Assembly: GCF_014050225.1 (NCBI RefSeq)
Contig: NZ_JACFXV010000065.1
Coordinates: 1-64,000, forward strand
Source: Stappia albiluteola
Lineage (GTDB): Bacteria > Pseudomonadota > Alphaproteobacteria > Rhizobiales > Stappiaceae
Direction: 5' to 3'
Length of the DNA: 64,000 nt
Shown here: piece after piece, positions 35,433 through 45,262 of the stretch
How positions within the stretch are numbered: the first letter of the stretch is position 1
Layout: each line of letters opens with the position of its first letter
Translations under genes and position numbers: made by a program
The notes under the pieces: generated by a model
Database searches by the model: none
What the model was told of the DNA's origin: nothing
Seen by the model: only the letters and a program-made list of their open reading frames with translations

Positions 35433-37052
35433 TCAGCGGTTCAGCCTGAGCTTGGTGATTTCTTCTGCGATACGCTCGAAGGCTTCCTTCAGGGCGGCAT
35501 TAGAAGAAGCGGTATAGGCCATGTCCGGGCGCGTCGCGCAATTGCGCATCATGTTGACGGTCGCCGTGTCGCTGATCTGGAAAGCAATGGTGAAGATGTC
35601 GACCTCGCCTTGCGATTTGGCATTGGCGCAGGCAAGCGACGTGCGCTGATCCATCGTCGCTTCAATTTCATTCGCTCGATCGATACCCGGACCAAGTCTC
35701 TGTTCGGCGCCATAGCCATAGGCGTGTATCCTGGTGCGATTGAACGAATTCTGATTTTCATAGGTATTCGCACCATCGGTCATCACGATCATGATGCGTT
35801 TGTGGTCTTCGTCGCGATACTCACCTTCTGGGATTTCACGCCCGCCGGTGAAAGGTTCCTGCGGAGAGAGCACGCGCCAGCCCCAAACGACACCCTGATG
35901 GATATTCGTGTAGCCATTTGCCACCATACTATTGATCGCATTGAGAATATCGTTTTTTGTCGTCGTCAGCGGAATGATCGGCTGCGTCGTGCACAGATAA
36001 TTCGGCCCACGACTAGTCCCCGTGTAGTAATACTTCTGATTATTATATTTGCAAATACGTTTTTGGGCGTACTCGTATCGCGGAAGTCCAGAAGATTTGT
36101 AAGCCTTATTTACGGACTCACTGCATACGCCTCGGTCGTCATCTAAATAGTTGTTATAATAACGATCATAATCCTTCTCATAGTTTTCGCTTGGTTCATC
36201 CGGCGCGAATTCCGGTACAAACATAGTCGCCGGATTGCTGGCGTTTGCCGGATCATCCGTCACGTCATAGGGCGAAGGGCGGGCTTCCACGCACCCTCTC
36301 CAGGGAGTTCCAGCCAATTGCTTGTAAAGAGAGAAGCGGCTTGGCTGGCCATTGTGGAGATAGGCCGGATTGAACATTCCCGGATCCGGTTTGCCGTTGG
36401 CCTCGGTCTCGAAATTCGTCCAGTGGATCGGGGAGCGTCCCTCCCGGTCCATCCAGCTCGCATCGTCCTTGTCCGTTCCCACGTTCACGAAGGCGGTGAA
36501 CGGCACGAGACCGATTTTCACCCGGTCCTTCTTCTCGCTCACATCATTGATCTTGAACAGCGTCTCGGAAAGATCCTTTGCAGCCTGTTTCAACGTGTAG
36601 ATCTTGCTACCCCCCATCGAACCGGAATTATCGAGCACCATCACAACGTCAAACGAGACCTTGCCGATCACCGTTTCGGATACGACGTCGATATCCAGCC
36701 TGTCGATACCGGCCAGGCTGCCGAAATAGGTCGGCATATTGATATGGGCCTTGACCTCGATCTTGCCCTGATTGACGCTGACCTCGGGCTCGATGCTGTA
36801 ACCGGCAGGCACATCCATCGTCGCCTCGAAATAGGCTTCCGCCTTTTCGATGACCTTGTCGTTCGACAACCCGTTGGAATCGTAATTTGCCGCCAGGGCG
36901 GTTGCGTCAACAACCGTCTGCACCTTTGATTTTATATGTATTGCTCGCGTAAGGTCTATACCGAAGCCGACTGCTGCCACGAGTACTATAGCAAGCATGC
37001 CGAACAATATTGCTATGCTTCCCTGGCGGTCAGATAAAAATTTTTCAAACAT
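35433..37052 (-). CDS. TadG-like protein with a von Willebrand factor A domain
   Basis: A 539-residue protein. The N-terminus is TadE/TadG-like: short basic start and one hydrophobic helix (SIAILFGMLAIVLVAAVGFGIDL). A von Willebrand A domain follows, with the MIDAS motif DNSGSM (Asp141, Ser143, Ser145) and the later MTDGANT. Such proteins belong to Flp/Tad pilus-related secretion or surface attachment. Residues about 284-357 form a Tyr- and Asn-rich, cysteine-containing insert (for example YYNNYLDDDR and KYNNQKYYYTG) whose DNA (about 35980-36200) is clearly more AT-rich than the rest of the gene. No tad operon is nearby. Confidence 0.88.
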   Translation of the reverse strand: MFEKFLSDRQGSIAILFGMLAIVLVAAVGFGIDLTRAIHIKSKVQTVVDATALAANYDSNGLSNDKVIEKAEAYFEATMDVPAGYSIEPEVSVNQGKIEVKAHINMPTYFGSLAGIDRLDIDVVSETVIGKVSFDVVMVLDNSGSMGGSKIYTLKQAAKDLSETLFKINDVSEKKDRVKIGLVPFTAFVNVGTDKDDASWMDREGRSPIHWTNFETEANGKPDPGMFNPAYLHNGQPSRFSLYKQLAGTPWRGCVEARPSPYDVTDDPANASNPATMFVPEFAPDEPSENYEKDYDRYYNNYLDDDRGVCSESVNKAYKSSGLPRYEYAQKRICKYNNQKYYYTGTSRGPNYLCTTQPIIPLTTTKNDILNAINSMVANGYTNIHQGVVWGWRVLSPQEPFTGGREIPEGEYRDEDHKRIMIVMTDGANTYENQNSFNRTRIHAYGYGAEQRLGPGIDRANEIEATMDQRTSLACANAKSQGEVDIFTIAFQISDTATVNMMRNCATRPDMAYTASSNAALKEAFERIAEEITKLRLNR

Positions 37053-37262
37053 CGCGCACCTACCCTGGTTTCTGGCGCACGATAGCCGCTATATATTTCG
37101 AAAATCTTTAATCAATTGGATAGTGAACAGTATATAAGGTTACCGATTGGCAAAGATTGCGGGACAAAATCGGCCAGGACGTGGCACCCCCTTGCGTCGA
37201 TCGGCTTCAGGCCTTCAAACCGGACGAGAAAAAATTCTGCGCCTGCCGGCATTGTCAAACCA

Positions 37263-37291
37263 TTGACACCATCAGCCTCTCATCCTACATC
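37263..37291 (+). promoter_or_regulatory. groESL promoter (-35/-10)
   Basis: TTGACA (37263-37268) and TACATC (37286-37291) are separated by exactly 17 bases, a strong housekeeping-type promoter. The CIRCE operator starts 11 bases after the -10 box, over the expected start of transcription, so HrcA bound there would block it. Confidence 0.75.
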
Positions 37292-37301
37292 GGCAGCGTC
37301 G

Positions 37302-37328
37302 TTGGCACTCGGCAACACTGAGTGCTAA
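37302..37328. promoter_or_regulatory. CIRCE operator (HrcA site)
   Basis: TTGGCACTC at 37302-37310 and GAGTGCTAA at 37320-37328, nine bases apart, match the CIRCE consensus TTAGCACTC-N9-GAGTGCTAA with one change. HrcA represses groESL at this element until heat shock. Confidence 0.95.
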
Positions 37329-37420
37329 CACATGCGGAACCACCTGCATTGGTCATTCAATCACTATTGCAACGCCCGTGACGCCAAGGGGCGCACGGCT
37401 TTGAGAGGAAACAACACGTC

Positions 37421-37708
37421 ATGACGTTTCGTCCGCTGCATGACCGCGTCGTCGTCCGCCGCGTCGGATCGGAGGAGAAGACCGCCGGTGGCATCATTAT
37501 TCCGGATACCGCCAAGGAAAAGCCGCAGGAAGGTGAAGTCGTCGCAGTCGGCCCCGGCGGCCGCAAGGATAGCGGCGAGCTGATCGCCCTCGACGTCAAG
37601 GTCGGCGACCGGGTCCTGTTCGGCAAGTGGTCCGGCACCGAGGTGAAGATCGATGGCGAAGACCTTCTGATCATGAAGGAAAGCGACATCATGGGTGTGA
37701 TCGGCTGA
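37421..37708 (+). CDS. groES: Co-chaperonin GroES
   Basis: A 95-residue Cpn10 with the usual start [13 protein letters not shown], the mobile loop [13 protein letters not shown]-like segment and the C-terminal [12 protein letters not shown]. It forms the heptameric lid that caps GroEL during ATP-driven protein folding in the cytoplasm. The gene is under CIRCE control and is followed 240 bases later by groEL, so the two are co-expressed on heat shock. Confidence 0.97.
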   Translation: MTFRPLHDRVVVRRVGSEEKTAGGIIIPDTAKEKPQEGEVVAVGPGGRKDSGELIALDVKVGDRVLFGKWSGTEVKIDGEDLLIMKESDIMGVIG

Positions 37709-37876
37709 TGACGCCTGTTTCGGCTCTTCCGGCCGAACCAGTGGCGCAGGCCGACATCATGTAACGCAAGCCGGGGGCGGCGGCGAGGTTCGTACCTTCG
37801 CCCGCGATATCTGCACCCGGTTTTCATACCGGCCTTGATACCCGACTTTCTCCGCGTGCCCGGCGCCACTGTTTGA

Positions 37877-39583
<1,707 letters not shown>

Positions 39584-39642
39584 GAAGTCTATAAAGCCGC
39601 CCATCAGCGGGTATGCCAAAGTCGGCAACAGCAGACTTCGGT

Positions 39643-39659
39643 GGCGGCATGGACTTCTA
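39643..39659 (+). pseudogene. Duplicate of the groEL 3' end
   Basis: The 17 bases GGCGGCATGGACTTCTA, coding the last residues GGMDF and most of the stop, occur at the true groEL end (39566-39582) and again at 39643-39659, there followed by a G that makes TAG. The bases after both copies (GAAGT) also match, with one offset. The 60 bases between the copies are unrelated. This looks like a leftover of duplication or recombination with another groEL copy. Confidence 0.6.
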
Positions 39660-39684
39660 GGAAGTTCGAATCCGTTGCAAAACA

Positions 39685-39710
39685 AAGGGCGGCCCTCGGG
39701 TCGCCCTTTT
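39685..39710 (+). terminator. Rho-independent terminator of groESL
   Basis: AAGGGCG at 39685-39691 pairs with CGCCCTT at 39702-39708, extended by CC/GG pairs around a small loop, with a T-run at the end. It lies 100 bases after the groEL stop and just before slyX. Confidence 0.85.
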
Positions 39711-39738
39711 CATTTCACCGCAACGCCCGGAGGCATGA

Positions 39739-39951
39739 ATGTCGGCGGAGATCGAATCGCGCATCACCGATCTGGAAACCCAGATCGCCCATCAGTCCCG
39801 CACCGTGGAGGAATTGAACGAGGTCGTCATCGCCCAGGCCGAGCTGATCGACCGCATGCAGCGCCGCCTCGATGCGCTGGAAGAGGAATTCCAGGATCTC
39901 GCCGACCTCGCCAACCCTGGCCATCCGGTTACGCGCCCGCCGCATTATTGA
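39739..39951 (+). CDS. slyX: SlyX-family protein
   Basis: A 70-residue protein that is a near-continuous coiled coil (heptads from ESRITDLETQIAHQ through RRLDALEEEFQDL) ending in a Pro-rich tail (GHPVTRPPHY). These are the defining features of SlyX, a small conserved protein without an established function. It sits just after the groESL terminator and 174 bases before the MFS gene. Confidence 0.88.
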   Translation: MSAEIESRITDLETQIAHQSRTVEELNEVVIAQAELIDRMQRRLDALEEEFQDLADLANPGHPVTRPPHY

Positions 39952-40125
39952 GGCGAAAGGGACTGCCGAAAAAATCTACGCGGCCCGCCTTCAAATTGCC
40001 AAGGATGGCGAGTGGAAAGGCGATGCCGCTGCGGCATATGGTTCGCGATGCGGCGCGTCTTTTGTTATGTTACCGTTGTGATTTGCACGCAGCGGTTTCA
40101 TTTCCGGATTGTCCAAGCCTCCTAG

Positions 40126-41397
40126 ATGACTCACCTGATCCCGATCGCCGCCCTCCTGCTCGGTTCCGGCCTGCTGCTGCTCGCGGGCGGCCTGCACGGA
40201 CTTCTATTGCCGCTGCGCGGCTCCATAGAAGGGTTTTCCGACACCGCCCTCGGCCTGCTCGGAACCGGATGGGCAATTGGCTATGTCACAGGTTGCCTGT
40301 TGACGCCGGTGATCGTGCGCCGCGTCGGCCATATCCGCACCTTCGGCGTTCTGTGTTCGCTCGCGGCGATCGTGATGCTGCTGAACCTGCTTTTCATGCT
40401 GCCGGCTGCATGGATCCCGCTTCGCGCCCTGTCCGGTTTCTGCTTCGCGGGTGCGGCGATGGTGGTCGAAAGCTGGCTGAACGAGCGGGCGACGCCGGAA
40501 AACCGGGGACGCATCTTCGGCTTCTACACAATGATCAATCTGGGAGCGACAACCGCCGGCCAGATGCTGCTGACAACCGGCGATCCCGCCGGCTTCCTCT
40601 TCTTTGTTCTCGGCTCGATCATCTACTCGACGGCGCTGCTGCCGACCGCCCTTTCCACGGCAGCCGCGCCGATGCCGCTTGCCAAGGCGCGACTTGACAT
40701 CAGGGCGCTGTGGCGGAATTCGCCGGTCGCCGTCGTGGCTGTCCTGCTCGTCGGCATCTCGAACAGCGCCTTTGGAACGCTTGGCGCCGTCTATGGCCGC
40801 AAGATCGGCCTGTCGGTCACCAACATCGCCGGCATGATGTCGCTTGCGCTGCTGGCCGGCTCGCTGATCCAGATCCCGGTCGGCATTCTATCGGACAGGA
40901 TGGACCGCCGCGTCGTTCTGATCATCATCGCGGCGATCGGCTGTGCGTGCGGTACCGCCCTGAGCCTCGACGGCATGCTGACGCCACTCATGGTCACGCT
41001 GCTCGTGACCAGCTTCGGCGGGATGATCTATTCCATGTATCCGGTCATCGTGGCCCATGCGAACGACTACACGCCGGCAGGCGAATTCCTGAAGACCAGC
41101 GGCGGCCTGCTTCTGCTTTATGGCATCGGCTGCATTATCGGCCCGCTGGCGGCAGCGCTGATAATGAGCGCCACGGTACCCAGCGGCCTCTTCATGGTAA
41201 CTGCAAGCGCCCACGCCTTGATTATCCTCTTTGCAGTCTGGCGGATTACCCGCCGCAGGGCCATTGCGCCGGAGCTGCGCGAAGATTTCGTCATCATGCC
41301 GTCGGTCACGCGTTTCGCCACCCCGGAAACGATGGCGCTGGATCCCCGGGCGGAAGAAAACTTCGCCGACCTGGACGATCTGGCCAGGGCAACCTGA
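40126..41397 (+). CDS. MFS transporter (YcaD-like)
   Basis: A 423-residue membrane protein with 12 predicted helices, beginning MTHLIPIAALLLGSGLLLLAG. The loop after helix two contains TPVIVRRVGHIRTFG and later SWLNERATPENRGRIFGFY, both typical of the YcaD-type sugar/drug MFS group. The substrate is unknown. It reads into a 240-base leader that precedes the next gene. The ribosome-binding site is weak. Confidence 0.9.
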   Translation: MTHLIPIAALLLGSGLLLLAGGLHGLLLPLRGSIEGFSDTALGLLGTGWAIGYVTGCLLTPVIVRRVGHIRTFGVLCSLAAIVMLLNLLFMLPAAWIPLRALSGFCFAGAAMVVESWLNERATPENRGRIFGFYTMINLGATTAGQMLLTTGDPAGFLFFVLGSIIYSTALLPTALSTAAAPMPLAKARLDIRALWRNSPVAVVAVLLVGISNSAFGTLGAVYGRKIGLSVTNIAGMMSLALLAGSLIQIPVGILSDRMDRRVVLIIIAAIGCACGTALSLDGMLTPLMVTLLVTSFGGMIYSMYPVIVAHANDYTPAGEFLKTSGGLLLLYGIGCIIGPLAAALIMSATVPSGLFMVTASAHALIILFAVWRITRRRAIAPELREDFVIMPSVTRFATPETMALDPRAEENFADLDDLARAT

Positions 41398-41495
41398 AAT
41401 CCCGGCCTCTCTCTTCGGTGAACGATCTGCCTGCCGATCCCCCTTGTTCCCGCCGGGCTCTTGTGGCATATCGGCGCCTTCATCAAGAGAAGGGC

Positions 41496-41637
41496 TGGCG
41501 CCCTCGCCAACCTGCCTGACCGGGCAAGGTGGTTTCCGCAATAGGGATGTGGCCGGGAAACCGGCAACCAAGCGGTTCTTTGCTCCAAGAGAGCTTTTTG
41601 CGCCAGTCCTCCTCGGGAAACCGAAGGAGGATTTTTT
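41496..41637 (+). promoter_or_regulatory. Structured leader with a hairpin that holds the ribosome-binding site
   Basis: Three hairpins in series: 41496-41509 (TGGCG/CGCCA), 41552-41565 (GCCGG-GAAA-CCGGC, a GNRA loop) and 41607-41631 (TCCTCCTCGG-GAAA-CCGAAGGAGGA with one bulged A). The last contains the whole Shine-Dalgarno sequence AAGGAGGA and is followed by six T and then the ATG at 41638. The hairpin-plus-T-run also looks like a terminator for the upstream MFS gene. An RNA switch (thermometer, riboswitch or attenuator) is therefore plausible; no known class is recognised. Confidence 0.5.
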
Positions 41638-41970
41638 ATGTCTGTCGAACCATTTCCGCGCGATGTGCTGTCAGGCGCAGGGGGTCAGGCCGCTCCGGCA
41701 AGTGCAGGCGGCGAGCCGTCGCGAGACTTCGAACTCTATGCGCTTGCACGCCTGCTTTCGCACCGGCTGATCGGCGGCTGGCGTGCGAAGGCGGCTCCAC
41801 TCTCCGACGAGCTACTCCAGGAGCGTCTGACAGGGATACTGGCCTTGTGGAATTCCGGTTGCCCGCATGCCATCGACGAAGGGCTGCTCGCCGACCTGGC
41901 CAGACGCCATCCGGCGGAGACCGAAGCCTTTCGCCGCACAAGGCGCAGGAATCCTGCCGGTATCAGTTAA
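41638..41970 (+). CDS. Small protein of unknown function
   Basis: A 110-residue soluble protein starting MSVEPFPRDVLSG. Apart from a Gly/Ala-rich N-terminal 30 residues it is mainly helical (FELYALARLLSHRLIGGW, then ERLTGILALWNSG). No domain is recognised, and I cannot name a family. Expression is likely to be controlled by the hairpin leader that hides its ribosome-binding site (41607-41631). Its last 8 bases overlap the 3' end of the convergent thioesterase gene. Confidence 0.7.
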   Translation: MSVEPFPRDVLSGAGGQAAPASAGGEPSRDFELYALARLLSHRLIGGWRAKAAPLSDELLQERLTGILALWNSGCPHAIDEGLLADLARRHPAETEAFRRTRRRNPAGIS

Positions 41971-42355
41971 CCCCTGGGACCGGACGCGGCCGGCCGTCGT
42001 CATCGACTGCGACGAAGGTAAACATCGCCTCGGTCACCTTTTCGCGGTGGCCGAAACGGTGCCGCCGCGCCCAGGCTTCGATCTTGATTTTCATCGAGCT
42101 TCGTCCGATCGCGCCGATATCGCAATAGACGCAGAGAACGTCACCCACGTGGACGGGACGGATGAATTTCATCGTATCGACGGAAATGGTGACGACGCGC
42201 CCGGACGCCCTCTCGCCGGCCGCGATACCTCCCGCCAGATCCATCTGCGACAGCACCCAGCCGCCGAAAATGTCGCCCGCCGCATTGGTGTCCGCCGGCA
42301 TCGCCATGGTTCGGAGCGTCAGTTCGCCCAGGGGCTGTTCTTCATCTCCTGCCAT
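41963..42355 (-). CDS. Acyl-CoA thioesterase (YciA-like)
   Basis: A 130-residue hotdog thioesterase with the conserved PADTNAAGDIFGGWVLSQMDLAGG motif region, where the Asn and Asp next to DIFGGW form the active site, and the later KFIRPVHVGDVLCVY. YciA-type enzymes hydrolyse a broad range of acyl-CoA esters. I chose MAGDEEQPL as the start; nine codons further upstream there is another ATG. It is convergent with the small unknown gene. Confidence 0.9.
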   Translation of the reverse strand: MAGDEEQPLGELTLRTMAMPADTNAAGDIFGGWVLSQMDLAGGIAAGERASGRVVTISVDTMKFIRPVHVGDVLCVYCDIGAIGRSSMKIKIEAWARRHRFGHREKVTEAMFTFVAVDDDGRPRPVPGVN

Positions 42356-42440
42356 CGGCGATTTTTCCCTTTTCCCGCTCACCTGCCTTCGCCTCCCCGA
42401 CCGCGCCTCGCCGAGGCGAATCCCTTTCAGGCAGGGTGAT

Positions 42441-42887
42441 CTATCCGCCGGACGATTTCAACGCGCCCGGAACATCCGAACCGGCAAAGCCGAAAGTCGC
42501 CAGCCACAGACTCTGGGCAATGCGCTCGGCGACTTCGATGACCGCTTCCGCCGCTTCGGCCTCGAAGACCTCGTGCGCCACCGGGCGGAACACCGCCAGC
42601 CATTCGCCGTAGTCGCTGGACACGATCGATTTCAGCGCGAGATGCGTTGGTACAGGCCGTCCCTTGTAGGCTCCGCTTTTCAGCAACACGGAGTGCCAGA
42701 AGAGTTTCATCTTCTGCAGATGCGGGGTCCAGTTTCCCTCCAGCTTCGCCTCGAAGATCGGCCCAAGACGGGGATGTTCCCTGATCCGACCATAGAATGT
42801 GTCGACCAGACGCGAGATGCCGTCGGCGTCGATAGACGGGTGAACCGCATTCCTGGCACCTGCCGGACGAATATCGATCTCTGTCAT
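42441..42887 (-). CDS. Group III truncated haemoglobin
   Basis: A 148-residue truncated haemoglobin. His82 (VPTHLALKS) is the candidate proximal haem ligand, His56 (WTPHLQKMK) the distal-side residue, and Tyr32 lies at the B10 position; the spacing resembles the Campylobacter Ctb protein. These proteins bind oxygen and nitric oxide and help in NO detoxification. The gene is divergent from an NsrR-like Rrf2 regulator, and a candidate NsrR box (42906-42926) is 19-39 bases upstream of its start. No other nitric oxide genes are in the window. Confidence 0.85.
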   Translation of the reverse strand: MTEIDIRPAGARNAVHPSIDADGISRLVDTFYGRIREHPRLGPIFEAKLEGNWTPHLQKMKLFWHSVLLKSGAYKGRPVPTHLALKSIVSSDYGEWLAVFRPVAHEVFEAEAAEAVIEVAERIAQSLWLATFGFAGSDVPGALKSSGG

Positions 42888-42905
42888 GAAGCCTCGGCAA
42901 CGAAT

Positions 42906-42926
42906 TTATGCATTTAAGATGCATCT
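42906..42926. promoter_or_regulatory. Candidate NsrR binding site
   Basis: On the minus strand the sequence reads AGATGCATCTTAAATGCATA, with ATGCAT half-sites at 42908-42913 and 42919-42924. It resembles the known NsrR palindrome (GATGyATTT-AAATACATC style). It lies 19-39 bases before the truncated haemoglobin start, over its likely promoter. Confidence 0.5.
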
Positions 42927-42989
42927 TTCATTTGCCATTACCGCACCGTAAATTCAATATCGTATATGAATGTTTTATGGATAGCGGCA

Positions 42990-43427
42990 ATGCGTCTCAG
43001 CCAGGCTAGCGATTTTTCGCTGCGAGTTCTCCTTTTACTGGGCCAATCGGAGACAGCCCAGACGGTTGAGTCCGTCAGCCGCCGGCTTGGCCTTGCTCGC
43101 TCCCATGTCATGAAGATAGTGGCGAAACTCGGCCGTCTGGGTCTTGTCGAGACGAACCGCGGACGCGGCGGTGGTATCAGGCTCGGTCGGCCAGCGGACC
43201 AGATCCGCGTCGGCGACGTGGTACGCAAGATGGAGCCCGATCTTGGCGTGGTCGATTGCCTGCGCGAGGGAGGCTCCTGCGCCTTCCTGCCCGCGTGTGC
43301 GCTCAGGCCCGCCATGCGCAAGGCGTCTGAAGCTTTCCTGGAAAGCCTCAATGAACAAACGCTGGCGGCGCTGCTGAGCAAAACACAAGTGCTCGGGGAA
43401 ATTCCCCCGGAAATCCGGCGGCAGTGA
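42990..43427 (+). CDS. nsrR: Rrf2-family transcriptional regulator, NsrR-like
   Basis: A 145-residue winged-helix regulator starting MRLSQASDFSLRVLLLLG. The three cysteines Cys90, Cys97 and Cys103 (in DCLREGGSCAFLPACAL) correspond to the iron-sulfur ligands of NsrR, where they lie at similar positions. NsrR binds an Fe-S cluster that nitric oxide destroys, relieving repression. The divergent truncated haemoglobin gene and the ATGCAT palindrome in between support an NO-sensing role over IscR or RirA. I chose this start because an ATG eight codons upstream lacks a good ribosome-binding site. Confidence 0.82.
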   Translation: MRLSQASDFSLRVLLLLGQSETAQTVESVSRRLGLARSHVMKIVAKLGRLGLVETNRGRGGGIRLGRPADQIRVGDVVRKMEPDLGVVDCLREGGSCAFLPACALRPAMRKASEAFLESLNEQTLAALLSKTQVLGEIPPEIRRQ

Positions 43428-43448
43428 CAATGCCGGCCCGGCGGATGC

Positions 43449-44138
43449 TCAAAGCGTAGCCGCCTGCTCCAGCAATTTGGGCTGTTCAAGGCAATAGTAG
43501 CCGGAAATGCGGCTGATCGTGCCGGAGCGTTTCCAGTCGTTCAGTACCCGGCTGACATTCTCACGCGCTGCACCGGCCATATTCGCAATGTCGGCTTGCG
43601 ACAGCTTGTAGTGGATCAGGATACGCCCGTTGTCGATCGGCTTGCCGAAACTGTCGGCAAGCTGAAGCAGCGTCTGCGCGACCCTGCCCGGCAGCGGCAG
43701 GAAGGAACGTGCGGCCAGCACGTCGTTGGCCTGCCTGAGCCGCTTGCCGACGATGGAGAGCATGTGCCGGTAAACCGCCGGATTCTCGTCCGCGAAGCGC
43801 TCGAAGGCGTGCTTCTCGATGAAGGCGAGCCGCGTCGGCTTCAGCGCGGTAACCGTTGCCGAGCGGGCGCGTCCGTCGAGAAGCGCCAATTCTCCGACGA
43901 TATTGCCGGGGCCCATCACGGCCAGAAGCTGTTCATCCCCCTCCACGCTCATGATCGACACCTTCAGAGATCCTTCCAGGATCGCATAGCAGCCGTTTCC
44001 CGGATCGCCTGCCTCGAAGAGGATCGCACCCCCCTTTGCCGTAATTGGACGGGCAAGCGCCGCAAGACGCTCGGCCAGATCCATCGAAAGGCCTTCGAGC
44101 GAAAAGCTGTTTTCCAGGAAATGCTGCAGTTCGACCAT
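43449..44138 (-). CDS. Crp/Fnr-family transcriptional regulator
   Basis: A 229-residue regulator. The cyclic-nucleotide-type beta roll (LFEAGDPGNGCYAILEGSLKV, GNIVGELALLDG) is followed by a dimer helix and a C-terminal winged helix (KLSQADIANMAGAARENVSRVLNDW) with the usual recognition helix. The N-terminal cysteine cluster of oxygen-sensing FNR is absent, so oxygen sensing through iron-sulfur is unlikely. The GELALLDG segment keeps the cyclic-nucleotide-pocket look, but the ligand is unknown. It is convergent with the nsrR-like gene. Confidence 0.88.
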   Translation of the reverse strand: MVELQHFLENSFSLEGLSMDLAERLAALARPITAKGGAILFEAGDPGNGCYAILEGSLKVSIMSVEGDEQLLAVMGPGNIVGELALLDGRARSATVTALKPTRLAFIEKHAFERFADENPAVYRHMLSIVGKRLRQANDVLAARSFLPLPGRVAQTLLQLADSFGKPIDNGRILIHYKLSQADIANMAGAARENVSRVLNDWKRSGTISRISGYYCLEQPKLLEQAATL

Positions 44139-44386
44139 CGGCGTGATCCCCGTGAGGATTAGAGCCCATCCTACACGGCACGCGACGCATTACCACGCGT
44201 CTTCTGTGGTTTTGGCCACATGCCGCTGCGCAACATTGCCGAATGGACCGCTTTCGGGAAAGAGGCGAAACTGTGATTGTCGTCACTTAAGAAAAATGAG
44301 CAGGATGCTAGCTTAGTTCATGTCGGCAGCGCGTCCCGCAATCTTCCTCCCGATTGCGAATTGCCGACGGCCTCCCTGATCCAGAC

Positions 44387-44420
44387 GACGAAAGCCCCTG
44401 TCCCCGCGGGGGCTTTTGTC
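44387..44420 (-). terminator. Terminator hairpin downstream of the ChbG-like gene
   Basis: GACGAAAGCCCC (44387-44398) pairs with GGGGCTTTTGTC (44409-44420), 12 bp including one wobble pair. On the minus strand it follows the ChbG-like stop by four bases. Confidence 0.7.
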
Positions 44421-44424
44421 GTTG

Positions 44425-45213
44425 TCAAAACAGGAACAGGTCCTTGTTGAGCAACAGGATATTGAAGCGATCGCTGGCAAGGAACTCGCTCTGGCGCCTG
44501 CGTGCCTCGACCCTCGCAACCGGCTCCAACCGGCGCAGCCGGTCGTCCGCTTCTGCCGGAAAGCAGAAGGAAACCGCCTGATCGGGCAGGCCGTCGAAGC
44601 CGTTCCAGACATGGGCCTCGAGCTTGTCCCGCTCGGAAGCCATTGGCAGATCCCGGCCGCGCGGCAGATGCTCGAGACCCGCTTTCTCTACCCTGCGGCG
44701 GAAGCGGCGCGCCGGGCCGTCTTCCGTGAACGGCGACACGATCATCGGCGGTTTGCGGCGGCTTGCCGCCACTTCCATCACGATTCTCGCCAGCCGCGAA
44801 TACGCCATCAGTTCGTCGGCGAGCAGCAGGAAATCCGGCGCCTTGCCGTAATAGTCCTCGAACCGGTCGATCTGGGCCGCAATCTCGGCAGCGAGCGCAT
44901 CTTCCGGCAGGAGGTGCAGCCGGCTGCGCCAGCCGTACCAGCGGCGCGAGGGAAAGCCCTTCTCGAAGTAGCGCGCGGCCTCGTCGGATACCGGAGCCCA
45001 TGGCTGGGTAAGCGCCAGCGTGACACCTATCAGCGTGGCGTGCCCGGCCTTGTCGATCGTCTGGCGCAGCGGCAGATACTCGCGCGACCACAGGTCGGAC
45101 GCGGCAATACAGCCCACTGCCGACAGCAAACCGGCGGCCGCCAGGTCGCGGATCGAGCGGTCGACGCCGAAGGCCAGGCCGTATTCTGCCGAGGTCAGGG
45201 TGATGCGTTTCAT
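44425..45213 (-). CDS. ChbG/HpnK (YdjC)-family protein with lost metal ligands
   Basis: A 262-residue protein whose overall pattern matches the ChbG/HpnK carbohydrate deacetylases: KRITLTSAEYGLAFGVDRSIRDLAAAGLLSA at the start corresponds to the family's ADDYGL...VNRAI...LSAT. The metal ligands are gone: the Asp-Asp pair is Ala-Glu (TSAEYG), the Leu-His of the second motif reads GVTLALT, and the His-x3-His motif is replaced by LADELMAYS. It is therefore probably not an active deacetylase. It is the third gene of an operon with a GtrA-linked GT2 and a GT39 transferase, the arrangement of Francisella FlmF2/NaxD/FlmK. Confidence 0.75.
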   Translation of the reverse strand: MKRITLTSAEYGLAFGVDRSIRDLAAAGLLSAVGCIAASDLWSREYLPLRQTIDKAGHATLIGVTLALTQPWAPVSDEAARYFEKGFPSRRWYGWRSRLHLLPEDALAAEIAAQIDRFEDYYGKAPDFLLLADELMAYSRLARIVMEVAASRRKPPMIVSPFTEDGPARRFRRRVEKAGLEHLPRGRDLPMASERDKLEAHVWNGFDGLPDQAVSFCFPAEADDRLRRLEPVARVEARRRQSEFLASDRFNILLLNKDLFLF

Positions 45214-45262
45214 GTCGCAGGACTTTCCGTCAAAAGGCTTTCGGCCGCAACTGCAACATCGC

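Larger units (their letters stand above)
37053..37420. promoter_or_regulatory. Intergenic region with groESL control elements
   Basis: The 368-base gap between the divergent VWA gene and groES holds the groESL promoter (37263-37291) and CIRCE operator (37302-37328). The leftmost part, next to the VWA start, is AT-rich and presumably holds that gene's promoter. No gene is seen here. Confidence 0.6.
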
